A DNA stretch of 64,000 nt from an uncultured Pseudomonadota bacterium (GCA_902761535.1 CACWKS010000003.1:10104-74103); one strand, 5' to 3'; positions 45,338-57,029 are shown, numbered from the stretch's first letter. Notes: generated by a model from the letters alone, not told the origin. A program made the numbers and translations.

Positions 45338-45572
45338 ATTGACAAAAATAATTAAGGTAATATAAACTGGTAGCAAAATTAATTATTAATTAAAAAATTA
45401 TTGATAAGAATAAAGATATTTTTATTACTGGCTGTAGCCAAGCAACTCGCTATTACCATATGGCGTATGTGAGAAAATACTGACTAAGCGATAGTATGCG
45501 AGATATAATGCTCACTACGCTATTTAACTGATTGACATAACAAAACCCGGCTTGAAAAAGTCGGGTTTTGTT
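45338..45572 (+). ncRNA. Promoter and AT-rich leader without an ORF; possible RNA
   Basis: TTGACA at about 45342 with TATAAA 16 bp on, then the leader AAAATTAATTATTAATTAAAAAATTATTG resembles those of the SD-less genes. But no open frame of more than a few codons follows. Instead there is a palindromic part near 45455-45525: GCGTA-GTGAG against CTCACTACGC, with ATACT/AGTAT inside. The region ends with the terminator AACAAAACCCG/CGGGTTTTGTT (45539-45572), which also serves groEL. It may be a small RNA or the remains of a lost gene. Confidence 0.4.
45539..45572. terminator. Bidirectional terminator of groESL
   Basis: AACAAAACCCG (45539-45549) and CGGGTTTTGTT (45562-45572) pair perfectly around a 12-base middle part. 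Confidence 0.85.
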
Positions 45573-45591
45573 GGTTATTTGGAGTTAATAA

Positions 45592-47241
<1,650 letters not shown>

Positions 47242-47248
47242 TTATCAA

Positions 47249-47539
47249 TTATTCTTCAACTACACCTAAAATATCGGCTTCTTTCATAATCAAACGTTCT
47301 TCACCGTTTAATTTTACTTCGGTGCCTGACCATTTGCCGAACAAAATCTTGTCACCTACTTTTACGTTTAGCGGGATGATTTTGCCGTCTTCGGCACGCA
47401 TTCCGTCGCCAACGGCTTCTACAATACCCTCGGAGGGTTTTTCTTTGGCAGTGTCAGGGATAATAATACCTCCGGCAGTGCGATTGTTTTCTTCTAATCT
47501 TTTGACCAAAACGCGGTCATGTAACGGTCTGATTTTCAT
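47249..47539 (-). CDS. groES: Co-chaperonin GroES
   Basis: Lid of GroEL. 96 residues, [35 protein letters not shown]...[31 protein letters not shown], standard, with the mobile loop [13 protein letters not shown] lies before the ATG. First gene of groESL. Confidence 0.97.
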   Translation of the reverse strand: MKIRPLHDRVLVKRLEENNRTAGGIIIPDTAKEKPSEGIVEAVGDGMRAEDGKIIPLNVKVGDKILFGKWSGTEVKLNGEERLIMKEADILGVVEE

Positions 47540-47559
47540 TTTTTATCTCCATTAGTTTT

Positions 47560-47600
47560 AACTAAACCTTTAGTTAGTTATCGGATTGGGGGTTGTCAAG
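47560..47600 (-). promoter_or_regulatory. groES promoter region with AACTAAA palindrome
   Basis: Perfect inverted repeat AACTAAA-CC-TTTAGTT at 47560-47575. On the minus strand CTTGAC (47600-47595) lies 20 bp upstream of it, and CTAACT falls 17 bp from CTTGAC. The ACTAAA-NN-TTTAGTTA core also occurs at the grpE promoter. No CIRCE is present. The regulator is unknown. Confidence 0.5.
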
Positions 47601-47722
47601 AGAGGTCAAAAAAAATATTAAATCTTTTTGATATAAAAAAGGGGAATTTTTTGAGGTTGGAGCGTAATTAAGAAAAATGTTGTTAACTTTTAAACAGGTG
47701 AATCGATTTTAAAGCCGATTTT

Positions 47723-47752
47723 TTGACTGTGGAGCAGAATCATGGGTATAAT
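47723..47752 (+). promoter_or_regulatory. gyrA promoter
   Basis: TTGACT (47723-47728) and TATAAT (47747-47752), spaced 18 bp, 80 bp ahead of gyrA. Confidence 0.6.
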
Positions 47753-47832
47753 TGGTTAAAAAAAGTGGCGGTAAATAAGAAAAAATACTACAATCACGGC
47801 AGTTTAATCGTAGAAAATAAAAGGAAAATAAA

Positions 47833-50604
47833 GTGGAAGAAAATAATTTAGTGGAAAATACTCAAGATATTGCGCCGATTGAGATTTCTTATGAGATGAA
47901 AAGGTCGTATCTTGATTATGCGATGAGTGTTATTGTATCGCGTGCATTGCCTGATGTGCGTGATGGTTTGAAACCGGTGCATCGTCGTATTATCTATTCA
48001 ATGTTTGAGAACGGATATGATTATAATCGCCCGTTTAGAAAGTCAGCCCGTATCGTCGGTGATGTTTTGGGTAAATATCACCCGCATGGTGACAGTTCGG
48101 TTTATGGAGCGATGGTGCGTTTGGCACAACCGTTTGCGATGCGTGTGCCTTTGGTTGACGGACAAGGAAACTTCGGTTCAATGGATGGTGACTCGGCCGC
48201 TGCGATGCGTTATACCGAAGCGAGATTGGCCAAAGTTGCTCATACCATGATTGAGGATATTGACAAAGACACGGTTGATTTTATGCCCAACTATGATGAG
48301 TCTTTGCAAGAGCCGACAGTTTTGCCGGCAAGATTCCCCAACCTTTTGGTTAACGGAACTAACGGTATTGCGGTGGGTATGGCAACCAATATGCCGCCGC
48401 ATAATTTGTCGGAAGTTTGTGATGCCTGCTGTGCTTATATTGATAATCCGGATATTACAATTGAAGATTTAATCAAAATTATTCCGGGACCGGATTTTCC
48501 GACCGGAGGTTTGATTTTGGGACATTCCGGTGCTCGTTCTGCCTATTTGACAGGCAGAGGTTCGGTAATGATGAGGGCAAAATGCACTATTGAAGAATTG
48601 CATAAAGATAAAGAGGCAATCATTGTTCACGAAATTCCTTACCAAGTAAATAAGGCCGAGATGATTCAACGAATTGCCGAATTGTCGAAGGAAAAGAAAA
48701 TCGAAGGTATTGCCGAAATCAGAGATGAGTCCGACCGTCAAGGGGTGCGTGTGGTAATAGAGATAAAGCGCGATTTTCAGGCAGATGTTATTTTGAATCA
48801 GCTTTATAAATTCACGCCGTTGCAGACCAGTTTCGGTATGAATATGTTGGCGATTTATAACGGACGGCCGATGCTCTTAAACTTGAAAGACATTATCAAG
48901 GCGTTTATTGAGTTTAGAGAAGAAATTATTCGTCGTCGCACTATTTTTGAACTGAATAAGGCACGTGATCGGGCTCATACTTTGGTCGGCTTGGCGATTG
49001 CAGTTGAGAATATTGATCCGGTGATTGAGTTGATACGCACGGCTCCTACGCCGCAAGATGCTAAAGATGCTTTGCTTGCCAAGGCTTGGCCGGCCGGTGA
49101 AGTTGAAACTTTGGTAAAACTGATTGATGAGCCGGACAGAAAGGTTGAAAACGGAACTTATCGCTTGTCGGAAGCTCAAGCCAAAGCAATTTTGGATTTG
49201 CGTTTGCAAAGATTGACCGGATTGGAGCGCGATAAGATTCATGAAGAATTACGCGATTTGGGCGAGGCAATCAAGGAGTGTTTGTCGATTTTGAGCTCAC
49301 GCGAAAAACTTTATGGAATTATGCGTGATGAATTAGTAGCGGTTAAAGATGAATACGGTAATCCGCGCCGCACCAAGATTGAAGATTTGGAGTATGAAAG
49401 CTCGGATGTCGAATCGTTGATTCAGCGTGAAGAAATGGTAGTTACCGTAACCGAGGCCGGTTATATCAAACGCGTTCCGTTGAATGCTTATCGGGCACAA
49501 AAACGTGGCGGTAAAGGCAAGGCCGGTATGGCGACCAAAGATGAGGATTTTGTAACAAGATTGTTTGTGGCAAGCACTCATACGCCGGTATTGTTCTTCT
49601 CGTCCAAAGGTTTGGTTTATAAAATGAAAGTTTATAAGCTGCCTTTGGGTTCACCGACCTCAAAGGGTAAGCCGTTTATCAATTTGTTGCCGTTAGATGC
49701 GGGCGAAAATATTACGACAATTATGAAGTTGCCGGAGAATGAGGCAGAGTGCAAAGATTTGTCGATTATGTTTGCAACCGCATCGGGTAATGTTCGTCGT
49801 AATTCGTTGATGGATTTTGTTAATGTTCAATCAAACGGTAAGATTGCGATGAAGTTGGATGAGGGCGATAAACTTATCAATGTGAGAATCTGCACAGACA
49901 AAGATGATGTTATGTTGGCGGCTAAATCCGGTAAATGCATAAGATTCCCGGTAACAGAAGTCAGAGTGTTTGTCGGACGTAATTCGACCGGCGTGCGCGG
50001 TATTAAGCTCAATGACAAAGATGAAGTTGTTTCGATGTCTATTCTGGAACATGGCGAAGCTACTTCGGAAGAGCGTGAGGCTTATTTGAAGATGAAGCGT
50101 CAGATGAGCGGTGAAGAATTGAGCGATGGGGCAACTTTGCTACCAATGGATAAGTTTGAGGCAATGAAAGCCAAAGAACAATTTATTCTGTCGGTTACTA
50201 CTACAGGATATGGCAAACGTTCGTCATCTTATGAATATCGCGTAACCGGCAGAGGCGGACAAGGTATTGCCAATATGGAAATGTCGGCACGCAATAAAGA
50301 AATTGCCAGCTCATTTCCGATTGAAGATAATAACCAGATTATGATGGTGACCGATCAAGGTCAACTGATCAGAATGCCGGTTGAAGATATCCGAATCGCA
50401 GGACGCAAGACACAAGGTGTTATCTTGTTCAGATTATCAAACGGTGAAAAAGTGGTTTCAGTAACCAAATTGGAGGCTGATGCCGAAGATGAGGAAGAAT
50501 TGGAAGCTCAGGAGGGTTCGGAAGTTTTGGGTGATAATGTTCCCGAAATGGCAGAAGAATCGGAGGTCAGCGAGCCGGAAGTGGTTGAGAACGACGAAGA
50601 ATAA
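47833..50604 (+). CDS. gyrA: DNA gyrase subunit A
   Basis: DNA-cutting subunit of gyrase. 923 residues; GTG start with AAGGA upstream. Active-site Tyr 127 in [11 protein letters not shown]. GyrA box QKRGGKG is present, which separates it from ParC. The quinolone region reads [17 protein letters not shown]: Ser 88 equals E. coli Ser83, while Gly 92 stands where E. coli has Asp87. The six-bladed C-terminal domain ends in an acidic tail (about 45 residues, [17 protein letters not shown]...). Confidence 0.97.
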   Translation: MEENNLVENTQDIAPIEISYEMKRSYLDYAMSVIVSRALPDVRDGLKPVHRRIIYSMFENGYDYNRPFRKSARIVGDVLGKYHPHGDSSVYGAMVRLAQPFAMRVPLVDGQGNFGSMDGDSAAAMRYTEARLAKVAHTMIEDIDKDTVDFMPNYDESLQEPTVLPARFPNLLVNGTNGIAVGMATNMPPHNLSEVCDACCAYIDNPDITIEDLIKIIPGPDFPTGGLILGHSGARSAYLTGRGSVMMRAKCTIEELHKDKEAIIVHEIPYQVNKAEMIQRIAELSKEKKIEGIAEIRDESDRQGVRVVIEIKRDFQADVILNQLYKFTPLQTSFGMNMLAIYNGRPMLLNLKDIIKAFIEFREEIIRRRTIFELNKARDRAHTLVGLAIAVENIDPVIELIRTAPTPQDAKDALLAKAWPAGEVETLVKLIDEPDRKVENGTYRLSEAQAKAILDLRLQRLTGLERDKIHEELRDLGEAIKECLSILSSREKLYGIMRDELVAVKDEYGNPRRTKIEDLEYESSDVESLIQREEMVVTVTEAGYIKRVPLNAYRAQKRGGKGKAGMATKDEDFVTRLFVASTHTPVLFFSSKGLVYKMKVYKLPLGSPTSKGKPFINLLPLDAGENITTIMKLPENEAECKDLSIMFATASGNVRRNSLMDFVNVQSNGKIAMKLDEGDKLINVRICTDKDDVMLAAKSGKCIRFPVTEVRVFVGRNSTGVRGIKLNDKDEVVSMSILEHGEATSEEREAYLKMKRQMSGEELSDGATLLPMDKFEAMKAKEQFILSVTTTGYGKRSSSYEYRVTGRGGQGIANMEMSARNKEIASSFPIEDNNQIMMVTDQGQLIRMPVEDIRIAGRKTQGVILFRLSNGEKVVSVTKLEADAEDEEELEAQEGSEVLGDNVPEMAEESEVSEPEVVENDEE

Positions 50605-50621
50605 TCGTTGAAAATCAATAA

Positions 50622-50657
50622 GAAAGGCACTTAATTTTAAATTAGGTGCTTTTTTTA
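50622..50657 (+). terminator. gyrA terminator
   Basis: GCACTTAAT and ATTAGGTGC pair (one G-T) around a short loop, with seven T following. Confidence 0.8.
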
Positions 50658-50741
50658 TTTGACAAAATGGACTTTGACCTTTATTTTTTATTCTCAAAAT
50701 TATTTTTATTAACTTATTATTAACAATTAAAATTAAAAAAA

Positions 50742-51239
50742 ATGGAAGAAAAAGTAAAAGGCATTATTGCCGAAGGGATTTATGTTCCCTTTTTTGAAAA
50801 GCACCTTGGAGGTAGAAATTCCAATCCTTGTGATGCTTTGACGCAGTTGCAACAAAACCCCGCCTTGGTGGGGTTGCGGATCGCAACGGTTACGTATGAT
50901 TTGGAGACGGGAATGTTTTCTCGTTCGTCGTGGCAAGAATACAAGAAAGATTCTTTGCCGGAAATGGTCAGGTATGACTATTTCCAGTTGCGGAAAGGGC
51001 AGGACTTGAGTGATGCTCTGGAAGCTAAGCCAACCCATTACTTTTGGGATGTCTTTTGGAACGTCACTGCCGGCGAGGATCCGGATGTCATCGGCATTGT
51101 GGTGCAGAAAGTTGAGATTGCGCCGACCGGAGAAGACCTCTCCTATGACGAACCCTTCGTCTTGAAGGCATTCGGACAGCCGTGCGACGAGGGAGAGATC
51201 CCGATGCCGGCAGGCCTGCAGAGCAGCCGAATTAAGTAG
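50742..51239 (+). CDS. Unknown protein with atypical composition
   Basis: 165 residues, soluble: MEEKVKGIIAEGIYVPFFEKHLGGRNSNPCDALTQLQQNPALVGLRIATVTYDLETGMFSRSSWQEYK.... No family recognised. The second half uses many GC-rich codons (GTC, CTC, GCC), unlike gyrA. The leader TTATTATTAACAATTAAAATT plus eight A lacks a SD. It is convergent with the 51309 gene and shares a strong terminator with it. Confidence 0.65.
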   Translation: MEEKVKGIIAEGIYVPFFEKHLGGRNSNPCDALTQLQQNPALVGLRIATVTYDLETGMFSRSSWQEYKKDSLPEMVRYDYFQLRKGQDLSDALEAKPTHYFWDVFWNVTAGEDPDVIGIVVQKVEIAPTGEDLSYDEPFVLKAFGQPCDEGEIPMPAGLQSSRIK

Positions 51240-51252
51240 GCTATTACTAAAA

Positions 51253-51295
51253 ACAAAACCCCCTAGGCAATCGAAAGATTGCGAGGGGGTTTTGT
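51253..51295. terminator. Shared bidirectional terminator
   Basis: ACAAAACCCCCT (51253-51264) and AGGGGGTTTTGT (51284-51295), with inner GCAATC-GAAA-GATTGC. Very stable, between two convergent genes. Confidence 0.92.
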
Positions 51296-51308
51296 GTTGG
51301 CGATATTA

Positions 51309-51665
51309 TTAATCGCCACAGTTGGCGTAGTGCCTCAAGAGGTCTCGGATTGCGGCGTATGCTTCTGTGCGGGGTAGGCCCGCAAGCATGCTTTCTGCCT
51401 CTTTCCGCAATGGCAAGGGATATTGCTTTTCTTGCAATTCCCCGAAGCTTTGTACCAAACTCATCGCTCGCTGCATGGCGGTTGCGGGAGTCATTTGGGT
51501 GTAGTGATCGCGTAATTTTCTCGCCCCGGTGAACTTTTCGGGAATTTCGAGATCTTCCATCTGTTTCAAGATGACTGCCTTATCGAGATAGGGGGCGGAC
51601 TTGTATTTTGCCACCAAATCTTCTACGGCGGTGATGGCCTGTTGGCCGTTTTCAAATTTTTCCAT
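51309..51665 (-). CDS. Unknown helical protein with SD-less leader
   Basis: 118 residues, helical: MEKFENGQQAITAVEDLVAKYKSAPYLDKAVILKQMEDLEIPEKFTGARKLRDHYTQMTPATAMQRAMSL.... No family recognised. The leader AATTAATTTATTATTATTAACCTAAAATAT plus eight A has no SD. Promoter TTGCAT (51747-51742) / TCTAAT (51724-51719) with 17-bp spacing. Its leader is close to that of the 50742 gene. Confidence 0.65.
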   Translation of the reverse strand: MEKFENGQQAITAVEDLVAKYKSAPYLDKAVILKQMEDLEIPEKFTGARKLRDHYTQMTPATAMQRAMSLVQSFGELQEKQYPLPLRKEAESMLAGLPRTEAYAAIRDLLRHYANCGD

Positions 51666-51775
51666 TTTTTTTATATTTTAGGTTAATAATAATAAATTAA
51701 TTGTATTTAGTAAAAAGGATTAGATTTCATTTTTGTCTAAAATGCAAGCAAAAAATGACATGAAGGCGATTTTTT

Positions 51776-53455
51776 TTAACGAGTCAGGGTTTTATAGCGG
51801 GTGCGGTGGGGTTTAACCGCATCTTCACCAAGGCGGCGAATCTTGTCTTTTTCATAATCTTCAAAGTTGCCTTCAAACCACTCAACATGGCCGTTGTCTT
51901 CATAAGCCAAGATGTGAGTCGCCAGACGATCCAAAAACCAGCGGTCGTGCGAAGTTACCAAAACACAGCCGGGATAGTTCATAATGCCTTCTTCCAAAGA
52001 ACGGAGAGTATCTACATCCAAGTCATTGGTCGGCTCGTCGAGCAGAATAACATTGGCACCTTTTTTGAGCATTTTGGCCAGGTGAACACGGTTGCGCTCA
52101 CCGCCGGAAAGTTGTCCGACTTTCTTTTGCTGATCCGAGCCTTTGAAATTGAATTGTCCGACATAAGCACGGGAGGGGACTTCAGCTTTGCCTAAAGTGA
52201 CCATATCCAAGCCATCGGAAATCTCTTCCCAAACGTTTTTGTTGGGATCAAGCTCATCACGGGTTTGGTCAACATAGCCCAAATCAACGGTGTCGCCGAG
52301 GCGAATCGTGCCCGAATCGGGTTTTTCCTGACCGGTAATCATACGGAAAAGAGTGGTTTTGCCGGCACCGTTAGGTCCGATAATGCCGACGATTGCTCCC
52401 TTGGGAATACGGAAAGACAAGTCATCAATCAAAATTCTATCACCATAGCCTTTGGTGAGATGTTCGGCTTCAATAACCAAATCACCCAGACGCTCAGTCA
52501 TTGGAATCGTGATGTTGGCGGTGGTGATTTTTTCTTTTTGAGCTTGATTTAATAATTCGTCATAAGCACTGATACGAGCTTTGGATTTGGCTTGACGAGC
52601 CTTAGGATTCTTTTGAATCCATTCCAATTCGTTGGCAAGGATACGCTGGCGGGCGGTTTCTTCACGAGCTTCCTGCTCAAGGCGTTTTTGTTTTTGTTGC
52701 AGCCATGATGAATAATTGCCCTCATAAGGAATACCTTGTCCGCGGTCGAGTTCCAGAATCCAGCTGGTTACATTGTCGAGGAAATAACGGTCGTGAGTAA
52801 CCATAACCACTGTGCCGTGATAATCTTTGAGGTGATGTTCGAGCCAGGCAACCGACTCGGCGTCTAAATGGTTGGTGGGTTCATCAAGCAACAACATATC
52901 AGGTTGTTGTAACAATAAGCGGCACAAAGCGACGCGACGTTTTTCACCGCCGGAAAGTTTGGTAACATCAGCGTCAGAGGGGGGACAACGCAGAGCGTCC
53001 ATGGCAATTTCAATGGTGCGTTCCAAATCCCAACCGTTGCAAGCGTCAATTTTTTCTTGCAGTTCGGCTTGTTCTTCAATCAGGGCATTCATTTCGTCAT
53101 CGGTGAGTTCTTCGGCAAAACGGGCAGAAACTTCTTCGTATTTTTTGAGGAGGTCGCGAGTTTCGCCCAAACCGTCCATGATGTTTTCCATAACATTTTT
53201 AGACGGGTCTAATTTTGGTTCTTGTTCGAGATAGCCTACTTTTATACCTTCGGCGGCCCATGCTTCACCATTAAAATCTTTATCGACTCCGGCCATAATT
53301 TTAAGCAAAGTTGATTTACCGGCACCGTTGACACCCAAAACGCCGATTTTGGCTCCGGGGAGAAATGAAAGAGTGATGCCCTTAAACAGTTCTTTGCCGC
53401 CGGGGAAAACTTTGGTTAAATTTTGCATAACAAATACATATTGGACTGCAGCCAT
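51776..53455 (-). CDS. ettA: ABC-F translation factor EttA
   Basis: Ribosome-binding ABC-F ATPase that gates the first steps of elongation by energy state. 559 residues from the ATG at 53455 (GGAG 6 nt upstream; 53467 also in frame). Two ABC domains with Walker [13 protein letters not shown] and [12 protein letters not shown], signatures [32 protein letters not shown] and [16 protein letters not shown]...[10 protein letters not shown], and the EttA arm region between. No membrane part. Confidence 0.95.
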   Translation of the reverse strand: MAAVQYVFVMQNLTKVFPGGKELFKGITLSFLPGAKIGVLGVNGAGKSTLLKIMAGVDKDFNGEAWAAEGIKVGYLEQEPKLDPSKNVMENIMDGLGETRDLLKKYEEVSARFAEELTDDEMNALIEEQAELQEKIDACNGWDLERTIEIAMDALRCPPSDADVTKLSGGEKRRVALCRLLLQQPDMLLLDEPTNHLDAESVAWLEHHLKDYHGTVVMVTHDRYFLDNVTSWILELDRGQGIPYEGNYSSWLQQKQKRLEQEAREETARQRILANELEWIQKNPKARQAKSKARISAYDELLNQAQKEKITTANITIPMTERLGDLVIEAEHLTKGYGDRILIDDLSFRIPKGAIVGIIGPNGAGKTTLFRMITGQEKPDSGTIRLGDTVDLGYVDQTRDELDPNKNVWEEISDGLDMVTLGKAEVPSRAYVGQFNFKGSDQQKKVGQLSGGERNRVHLAKMLKKGANVILLDEPTNDLDVDTLRSLEEGIMNYPGCVLVTSHDRWFLDRLATHILAYEDNGHVEWFEGNFEDYEKDKIRRLGEDAVKPHRTRYKTLTR

Positions 53456-53522
53456 ATCAAACTCCATAAATTAAACTTTGATTCATGCGGGCAATATAAG
53501 GTAAGATATAAGTAAAAGCAAC

Positions 53523-53554
53523 AAAAAAAAAGAGCAAGGCTTCGGGCCTTGCTC
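53523..53554 (-). terminator. rplQ terminator
   Basis: GAGCAAGGC and GCCTTGCTC with loop TTCGG, then a T-run on the minus strand. Confidence 0.9.
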
Positions 53555-53576
53555 GGATATTTGATAAATAAGAAAA

Positions 53577-54128
53577 CTATTCAGCTGTTTTGTCAGTTGA
53601 TTTTTTAGCTGTGGTTTTCTTTTCTTTAGTTTCTGCCTTTTCTTTCTTTTCAGCTTTTTTCTCGGCTTTTTCTTCTTTAGCAACTTCGGCAGAAGCGGCT
53701 TTTTCAGCTTCAGCGGCAGCAGCTTTTTCAGCAGCTACGCGAGCCAAGTCGGCAGCACCTTTGGCATTAACATCGCGGTCAACCAATTCAATGATGGCCA
53801 TTTCGGCACAGTCGCCATAACGGTAGCCGGCATGAAGAACGCGAGTATAACCGCCGTTGCGATTTTTGTAACGTTCGGCCAAAGTTGAGAATAATTTGGC
53901 AACAACCTCTTCATCACGCAAGAAAGACAATGCCTGACGGCGATTGTTTAACTGACCTTTTTTGCCCAAAGTAATCATATTATCAACAAAAGTGCGCAAA
54001 ACTTTAGCGCGAGGCAAAGTGATTTTGATTTGTTCATGACGCAAAACAGCGGCAGTCAAGTTGGAGAACAAAGCTTTGCGAGCATTGGTGTCCATATTTA
54101 ATTTTTTTTGTTTCATTCCATGTCTCAT
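53577..54128 (-). CDS. rplQ: Ribosomal protein L17 with long tail
   Basis: 183 residues. Residues 1-120 are L17 (MRHGMKQKKLNMDTNARKALFSNLTAAVLRHEQIKITLPRAKVLR...). The final 60 residues are a Lys/Glu/Ala tail (AEKAASAEVAKEEKAEKKAEKKEKAE), longer than the ~120-140 of most L17. AAAGGA precedes the ATG. The usual partner rpoA is not upstream; a 215-bp leader (54129-54342) with no ORF separates it from an unrelated gene. Confidence 0.93.
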   Translation of the reverse strand: MRHGMKQKKLNMDTNARKALFSNLTAAVLRHEQIKITLPRAKVLRTFVDNMITLGKKGQLNNRRQALSFLRDEEVVAKLFSTLAERYKNRNGGYTRVLHAGYRYGDCAEMAIIELVDRDVNAKGAADLARVAAEKAAAAEAEKAASAEVAKEEKAEKKAEKKEKAETKEKKTTAKKSTDKTAE

Positions 54129-54295
54129 GGCATTTTCCTTTCAATAAGCTGGCGGCTTGCAAGGGCAAGCCCGATAAAACTTTTCACAGATACTACCTTC
54201 ATAAATACCCGTGCATATCCTTAGCGAGCAAAAAGACTCGCAAGTTGAGCGAAATATAGATGATATTTTTGAATAATGCAAGAGTTTTTTGTATT
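54129..54295 (-). other. rplQ leader, uncharacterised
   Basis: No gene is seen. On the minus strand there is a short hairpin GCGAG-TCTTTTT-GCTCGC and GGGCTTGCCCTTGCAAGCC pairing near the gene. It could hold the rplQ promoter or an autoregulatory site, but I see no clear signal. Confidence 0.3.
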
Positions 54296-54324
54296 TAAAA
54301 AGCTCACGATGCTTTTCGTGAGCT
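54296..54324 (-). terminator. Terminator of the 54343 gene
   Basis: AGCTCACGA (54301-54309) / TCGTGAGCT (54316-54324), then T-rich on the minus strand. Confidence 0.8.
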
Positions 54325-54342
54325 TCTTAAATGAAATATGAT

Positions 54343-56016
54343 TTATTTTTCCTTATTGCTATATTTCTTTATTATTGTTTGCTGAATTTTGTTTAATGGT
54401 TTTTTACTCTCTGTTTTGGTAACTTTTTCAATATCTCTTACTTCATAACCTTGTGCAATCTTATCTGCAATTTTGGAAGCAACAACGGTTCCGTTGAGAA
54501 CATTTCCTTCTTGCAATTCTTCAGCTCGTTCGGTTAATCTTGCTTTAACTTCAGATTTCTTTTTGGAGATATCTTCTTTACTCATTTTTTCTTTATTATC
54601 TAAAACCTTTTTGCGTTCGGGATTATATTCATGATTAAAAGATTGTGCAAGGATGTTTAAGGCTTCTTTATATCCTTGAGGTTTGAATTTGTCATAATCT
54701 TTGATTAATGTGTCAAACATAAATTGTTTGATTCCGTCAGGTTGAAATTCTTTTTCAAATTGTTTATCATATGACATAACTTCGGCTAGAGAATTTAATG
54801 CGTCAACAATGTCTTTGCCTTGTTTTTTGTCGCGTTTAAGAGCTTCCATAATCAAAGCAGCACTTTTGTATTGAGATAAAACAGTTTTTCCGTAAGTTGC
54901 AACAGCCTCAGAGGCACTCATTGTTTTAAATTTATCGGCTTCAGTCTTGTCCATAAAAATTTCCGGTTTGCCGGTTTTTTGGTAAAAATTGAATTTTATA
55001 AGGTCTTGGGTGGCTTTAATTTTAACAACACGCAATAAATCATCAAATTGGACACCTTTTTCATATAACTCAGTTTGTTTCTTATTAATTTCTAGCATAG
55101 CTATATTGGTATCAAATTTAATTAATTCTTTGGAAAATATGATATTTCTAATCAGATCTTTGTTTATTTTGGGGTTTTGAGCGGCTATAACATTGGTTAT
55201 AAAATCGCATTTTAATTCTTCGATGTGACGTTCTTGCTGTTTTTGGGTAGCATCATCAGTCGGATAAGGGGCGTTCCAACGCTTATGTATTTCATTAATA
55301 TTATTTTTATGTTGTTTTATAAGCGTATTGATATGGGCAAAATATTCCTCATAGGGCTTAACCAATTTTTGTTGCTCGGGAGATAAGGGGCTTTTATTAT
55401 TCAATATATCAAATATTTGATGAGCTGATTGATAAGATGAGTAAAAAGATGTTCTTTGTTTTGAAGATAATTGATTAATGGAATCGTAGTATTCTGCGCA
55501 AGCTTTTTTTTGTTCATCAGATAGAGATTGGGTGTAATATTGAAAATTCCTATCTGAGGCTTTAATAGACTTTTTTTTGTCGTTAGGATGCAAAACGTTA
55601 CCTATAGTATAAAATTCATTATCATGGTCCATAAACTGGAATATCATTCTATGCATATCTTCAAAATGAACTGATTGAGACCAATCATCTTGATATTTTT
55701 TTTGTTTTTTAATGTGATTTTCTAAGTTGGAGTTAAATTGTGCAGTATCAAAAGTTAAATCATTTTCTTTCATAAAAGCATTCATGTCGTCAAGGAAATG
55801 ATTTATTTCGGTTTGTTGTGATGAAAATTTGCGGCTTAATTCTTCGGTTTCGCGAATTGTTTGTCCTACAATATTAGTTTTGTTGGAATAATCGCGGAGT
55901 CCTTCATGTTCGCGGCGGCCTATTGTTCCGGTAAGGCCATTATCAAATCTGACTTCAAATTTAAATGAACGACGATCATCCGAATAATCCATAGAATTTA
56001 ATGAATACTGTACCAT
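54343..56016 (-). CDS. Large coiled-coil protein, unknown
   Basis: 557 residues from the ATG at 56016 (AAGGA 8 nt upstream; a frame from 56061 has no SD). The start, MVQYSLNSMDYSDDRRSFKFEVRFDNGLTGTIGRREHEGL, is a small beta-rich part; the rest is helical and charged, rich in Lys, Gln, Asn, with no signal or membrane segment. Many coiled-coil stretches (about 90-430). No family recognised. It could be a structural, phage-derived or secreted protein; nothing decides. Confidence 0.65.
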   Translation of the reverse strand: MVQYSLNSMDYSDDRRSFKFEVRFDNGLTGTIGRREHEGLRDYSNKTNIVGQTIRETEELSRKFSSQQTEINHFLDDMNAFMKENDLTFDTAQFNSNLENHIKKQKKYQDDWSQSVHFEDMHRMIFQFMDHDNEFYTIGNVLHPNDKKKSIKASDRNFQYYTQSLSDEQKKACAEYYDSINQLSSKQRTSFYSSYQSAHQIFDILNNKSPLSPEQQKLVKPYEEYFAHINTLIKQHKNNINEIHKRWNAPYPTDDATQKQQERHIEELKCDFITNVIAAQNPKINKDLIRNIIFSKELIKFDTNIAMLEINKKQTELYEKGVQFDDLLRVVKIKATQDLIKFNFYQKTGKPEIFMDKTEADKFKTMSASEAVATYGKTVLSQYKSAALIMEALKRDKKQGKDIVDALNSLAEVMSYDKQFEKEFQPDGIKQFMFDTLIKDYDKFKPQGYKEALNILAQSFNHEYNPERKKVLDNKEKMSKEDISKKKSEVKARLTERAEELQEGNVLNGTVVASKIADKIAQGYEVRDIEKVTKTESKKPLNKIQQTIIKKYSNKEK

Positions 56017-56090
56017 TGATTTTATCCTTTGTTGTTTGATATTATGAAGAAATTGTAGCATATCAGGCGGCTTATGTCAATTATTTTGTC

Positions 56091-56121
56091 AAAAAAGAGC
56101 CGCTTGGAATTCAAGCGGCTC
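56091..56121 (-). terminator. galU terminator
   Basis: GAGCCGCTTG (56097-56106) and CAAGCGGCTC (56112-56121) perfect, then TTTTTT on the minus strand. Confidence 0.92.
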
Positions 56122-56141
56122 AATTTGCAGCGATGGATATT

Positions 56142-57029
56142 TTATAACAACATGGTATCTAATAATTCGCGGCAATAAGAACGCAAATCCGGATCTTCCA
56201 TTAGAGAAAGTTTTAAGTTGGCTTTTTCCAAATCTTTATTGGTGCCGCAGTCAAAGCGCATACCATCACACAAAACTCCGGTGAGTTTCATGCCGCGTTC
56301 AGCAGCTAACCCCATCGCGTCGGCAAGGTTGATTTCGCCATTGGTGCCTTTTTTAACTTCAGGTAAGACATCCATAATGGCATTGGGCAAAATATAGGGT
56401 CCCATAGAGGCATAATTGGAAGGAACATCTTCCAGTTTAGGTTTTTCGATTTTGCCTTTAGCATGGACGATACGACCTTCGCGAACTGCGCCGGAAAGCA
56501 CTCCGTAGCGGACAAGTTGTTCACGCGGAAATTCCATAATGTTTTCAACCATACCGCCTTCCTTTTCGTAAACATCAAGCAGTTGAGCTAAAACTCCTTT
56601 GCCATGCAGATTGATATAAACATCGTCTACCCACATAACTACAAAGTCGCGTTTTCCGACAATATCTTTAGCCATAAGAATAGCGTGACCATTGCCTAAA
56701 GGTTGAGATTGTTCGGCAAAGGAGAACTTCATTCCGGCAGGAATAATGTCTTGTAAGGATTTGAGAAGATCTAATTTGTTTTTCTCACGCAAGTGATTTT
56801 CCAGCCAAGGATATGGTTTGTAATAGTTTTCGAATAAATGTTTGCAAGATTGATCAGAGTAAACAAAGACAATTTCTTTAATGCCAATTTCTTTACAAGC
56901 ATCAACAGCGTATTGAATAATCGGTTTGCTGTGAAGAGTGAGAAAACCTTTGTGTAAAACTTTGGTTGCCGGCAAGTTACGAGTCGACAATCCGGCCACG
57001 GGAAGAATACATACTTCTGGTTTGGTCAT
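56142..57029 (-). CDS. galU: UTP-glucose-1-phosphate uridylyltransferase-like
   Basis: Makes UDP-glucose for envelope sugars. 295 residues. Motif LPVAGLSTRNLPATKVLHKGFLTL matches GalU GxGTRxLPATKxxPKEMLP loosely: Gly to Ser at position three and the PKEMLP segment replaced by HKGFLTL. Other marks: QSQPLGNGHAILMAKDIV (usual QxxxLGLGHAV), WVDDVYI, CGTNKDLEKANL. So it is a divergent member. AAAGGATG precedes the ATG. It lies 57 bp after asmA on the same strand. Confidence 0.8.
   Translation of the reverse strand: MTKPEVCILPVAGLSTRNLPATKVLHKGFLTLHSKPIIQYAVDACKEIGIKEIVFVYSDQSCKHLFENYYKPYPWLENHLREKNKLDLLKSLQDIIPAGMKFSFAEQSQPLGNGHAILMAKDIVGKRDFVVMWVDDVYINLHGKGVLAQLLDVYEKEGGMVENIMEFPREQLVRYGVLSGAVREGRIVHAKGKIEKPKLEDVPSNYASMGPYILPNAIMDVLPEVKKGTNGEINLADAMGLAAERGMKLTGVLCDGMRFDCGTNKDLEKANLKLSLMEDPDLRSYCRELLDTMLL

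Noticed and set aside
47540-47832. CIRCE element upstream of groES
   Set aside because: No TTAGCACTC-N9-GAGTGCTAA; a different palindrome is there instead.
47833-50604. ParC rather than GyrA
   Set aside because: The GyrA box QKRGGKG and full-length C-terminal domain identify GyrA.
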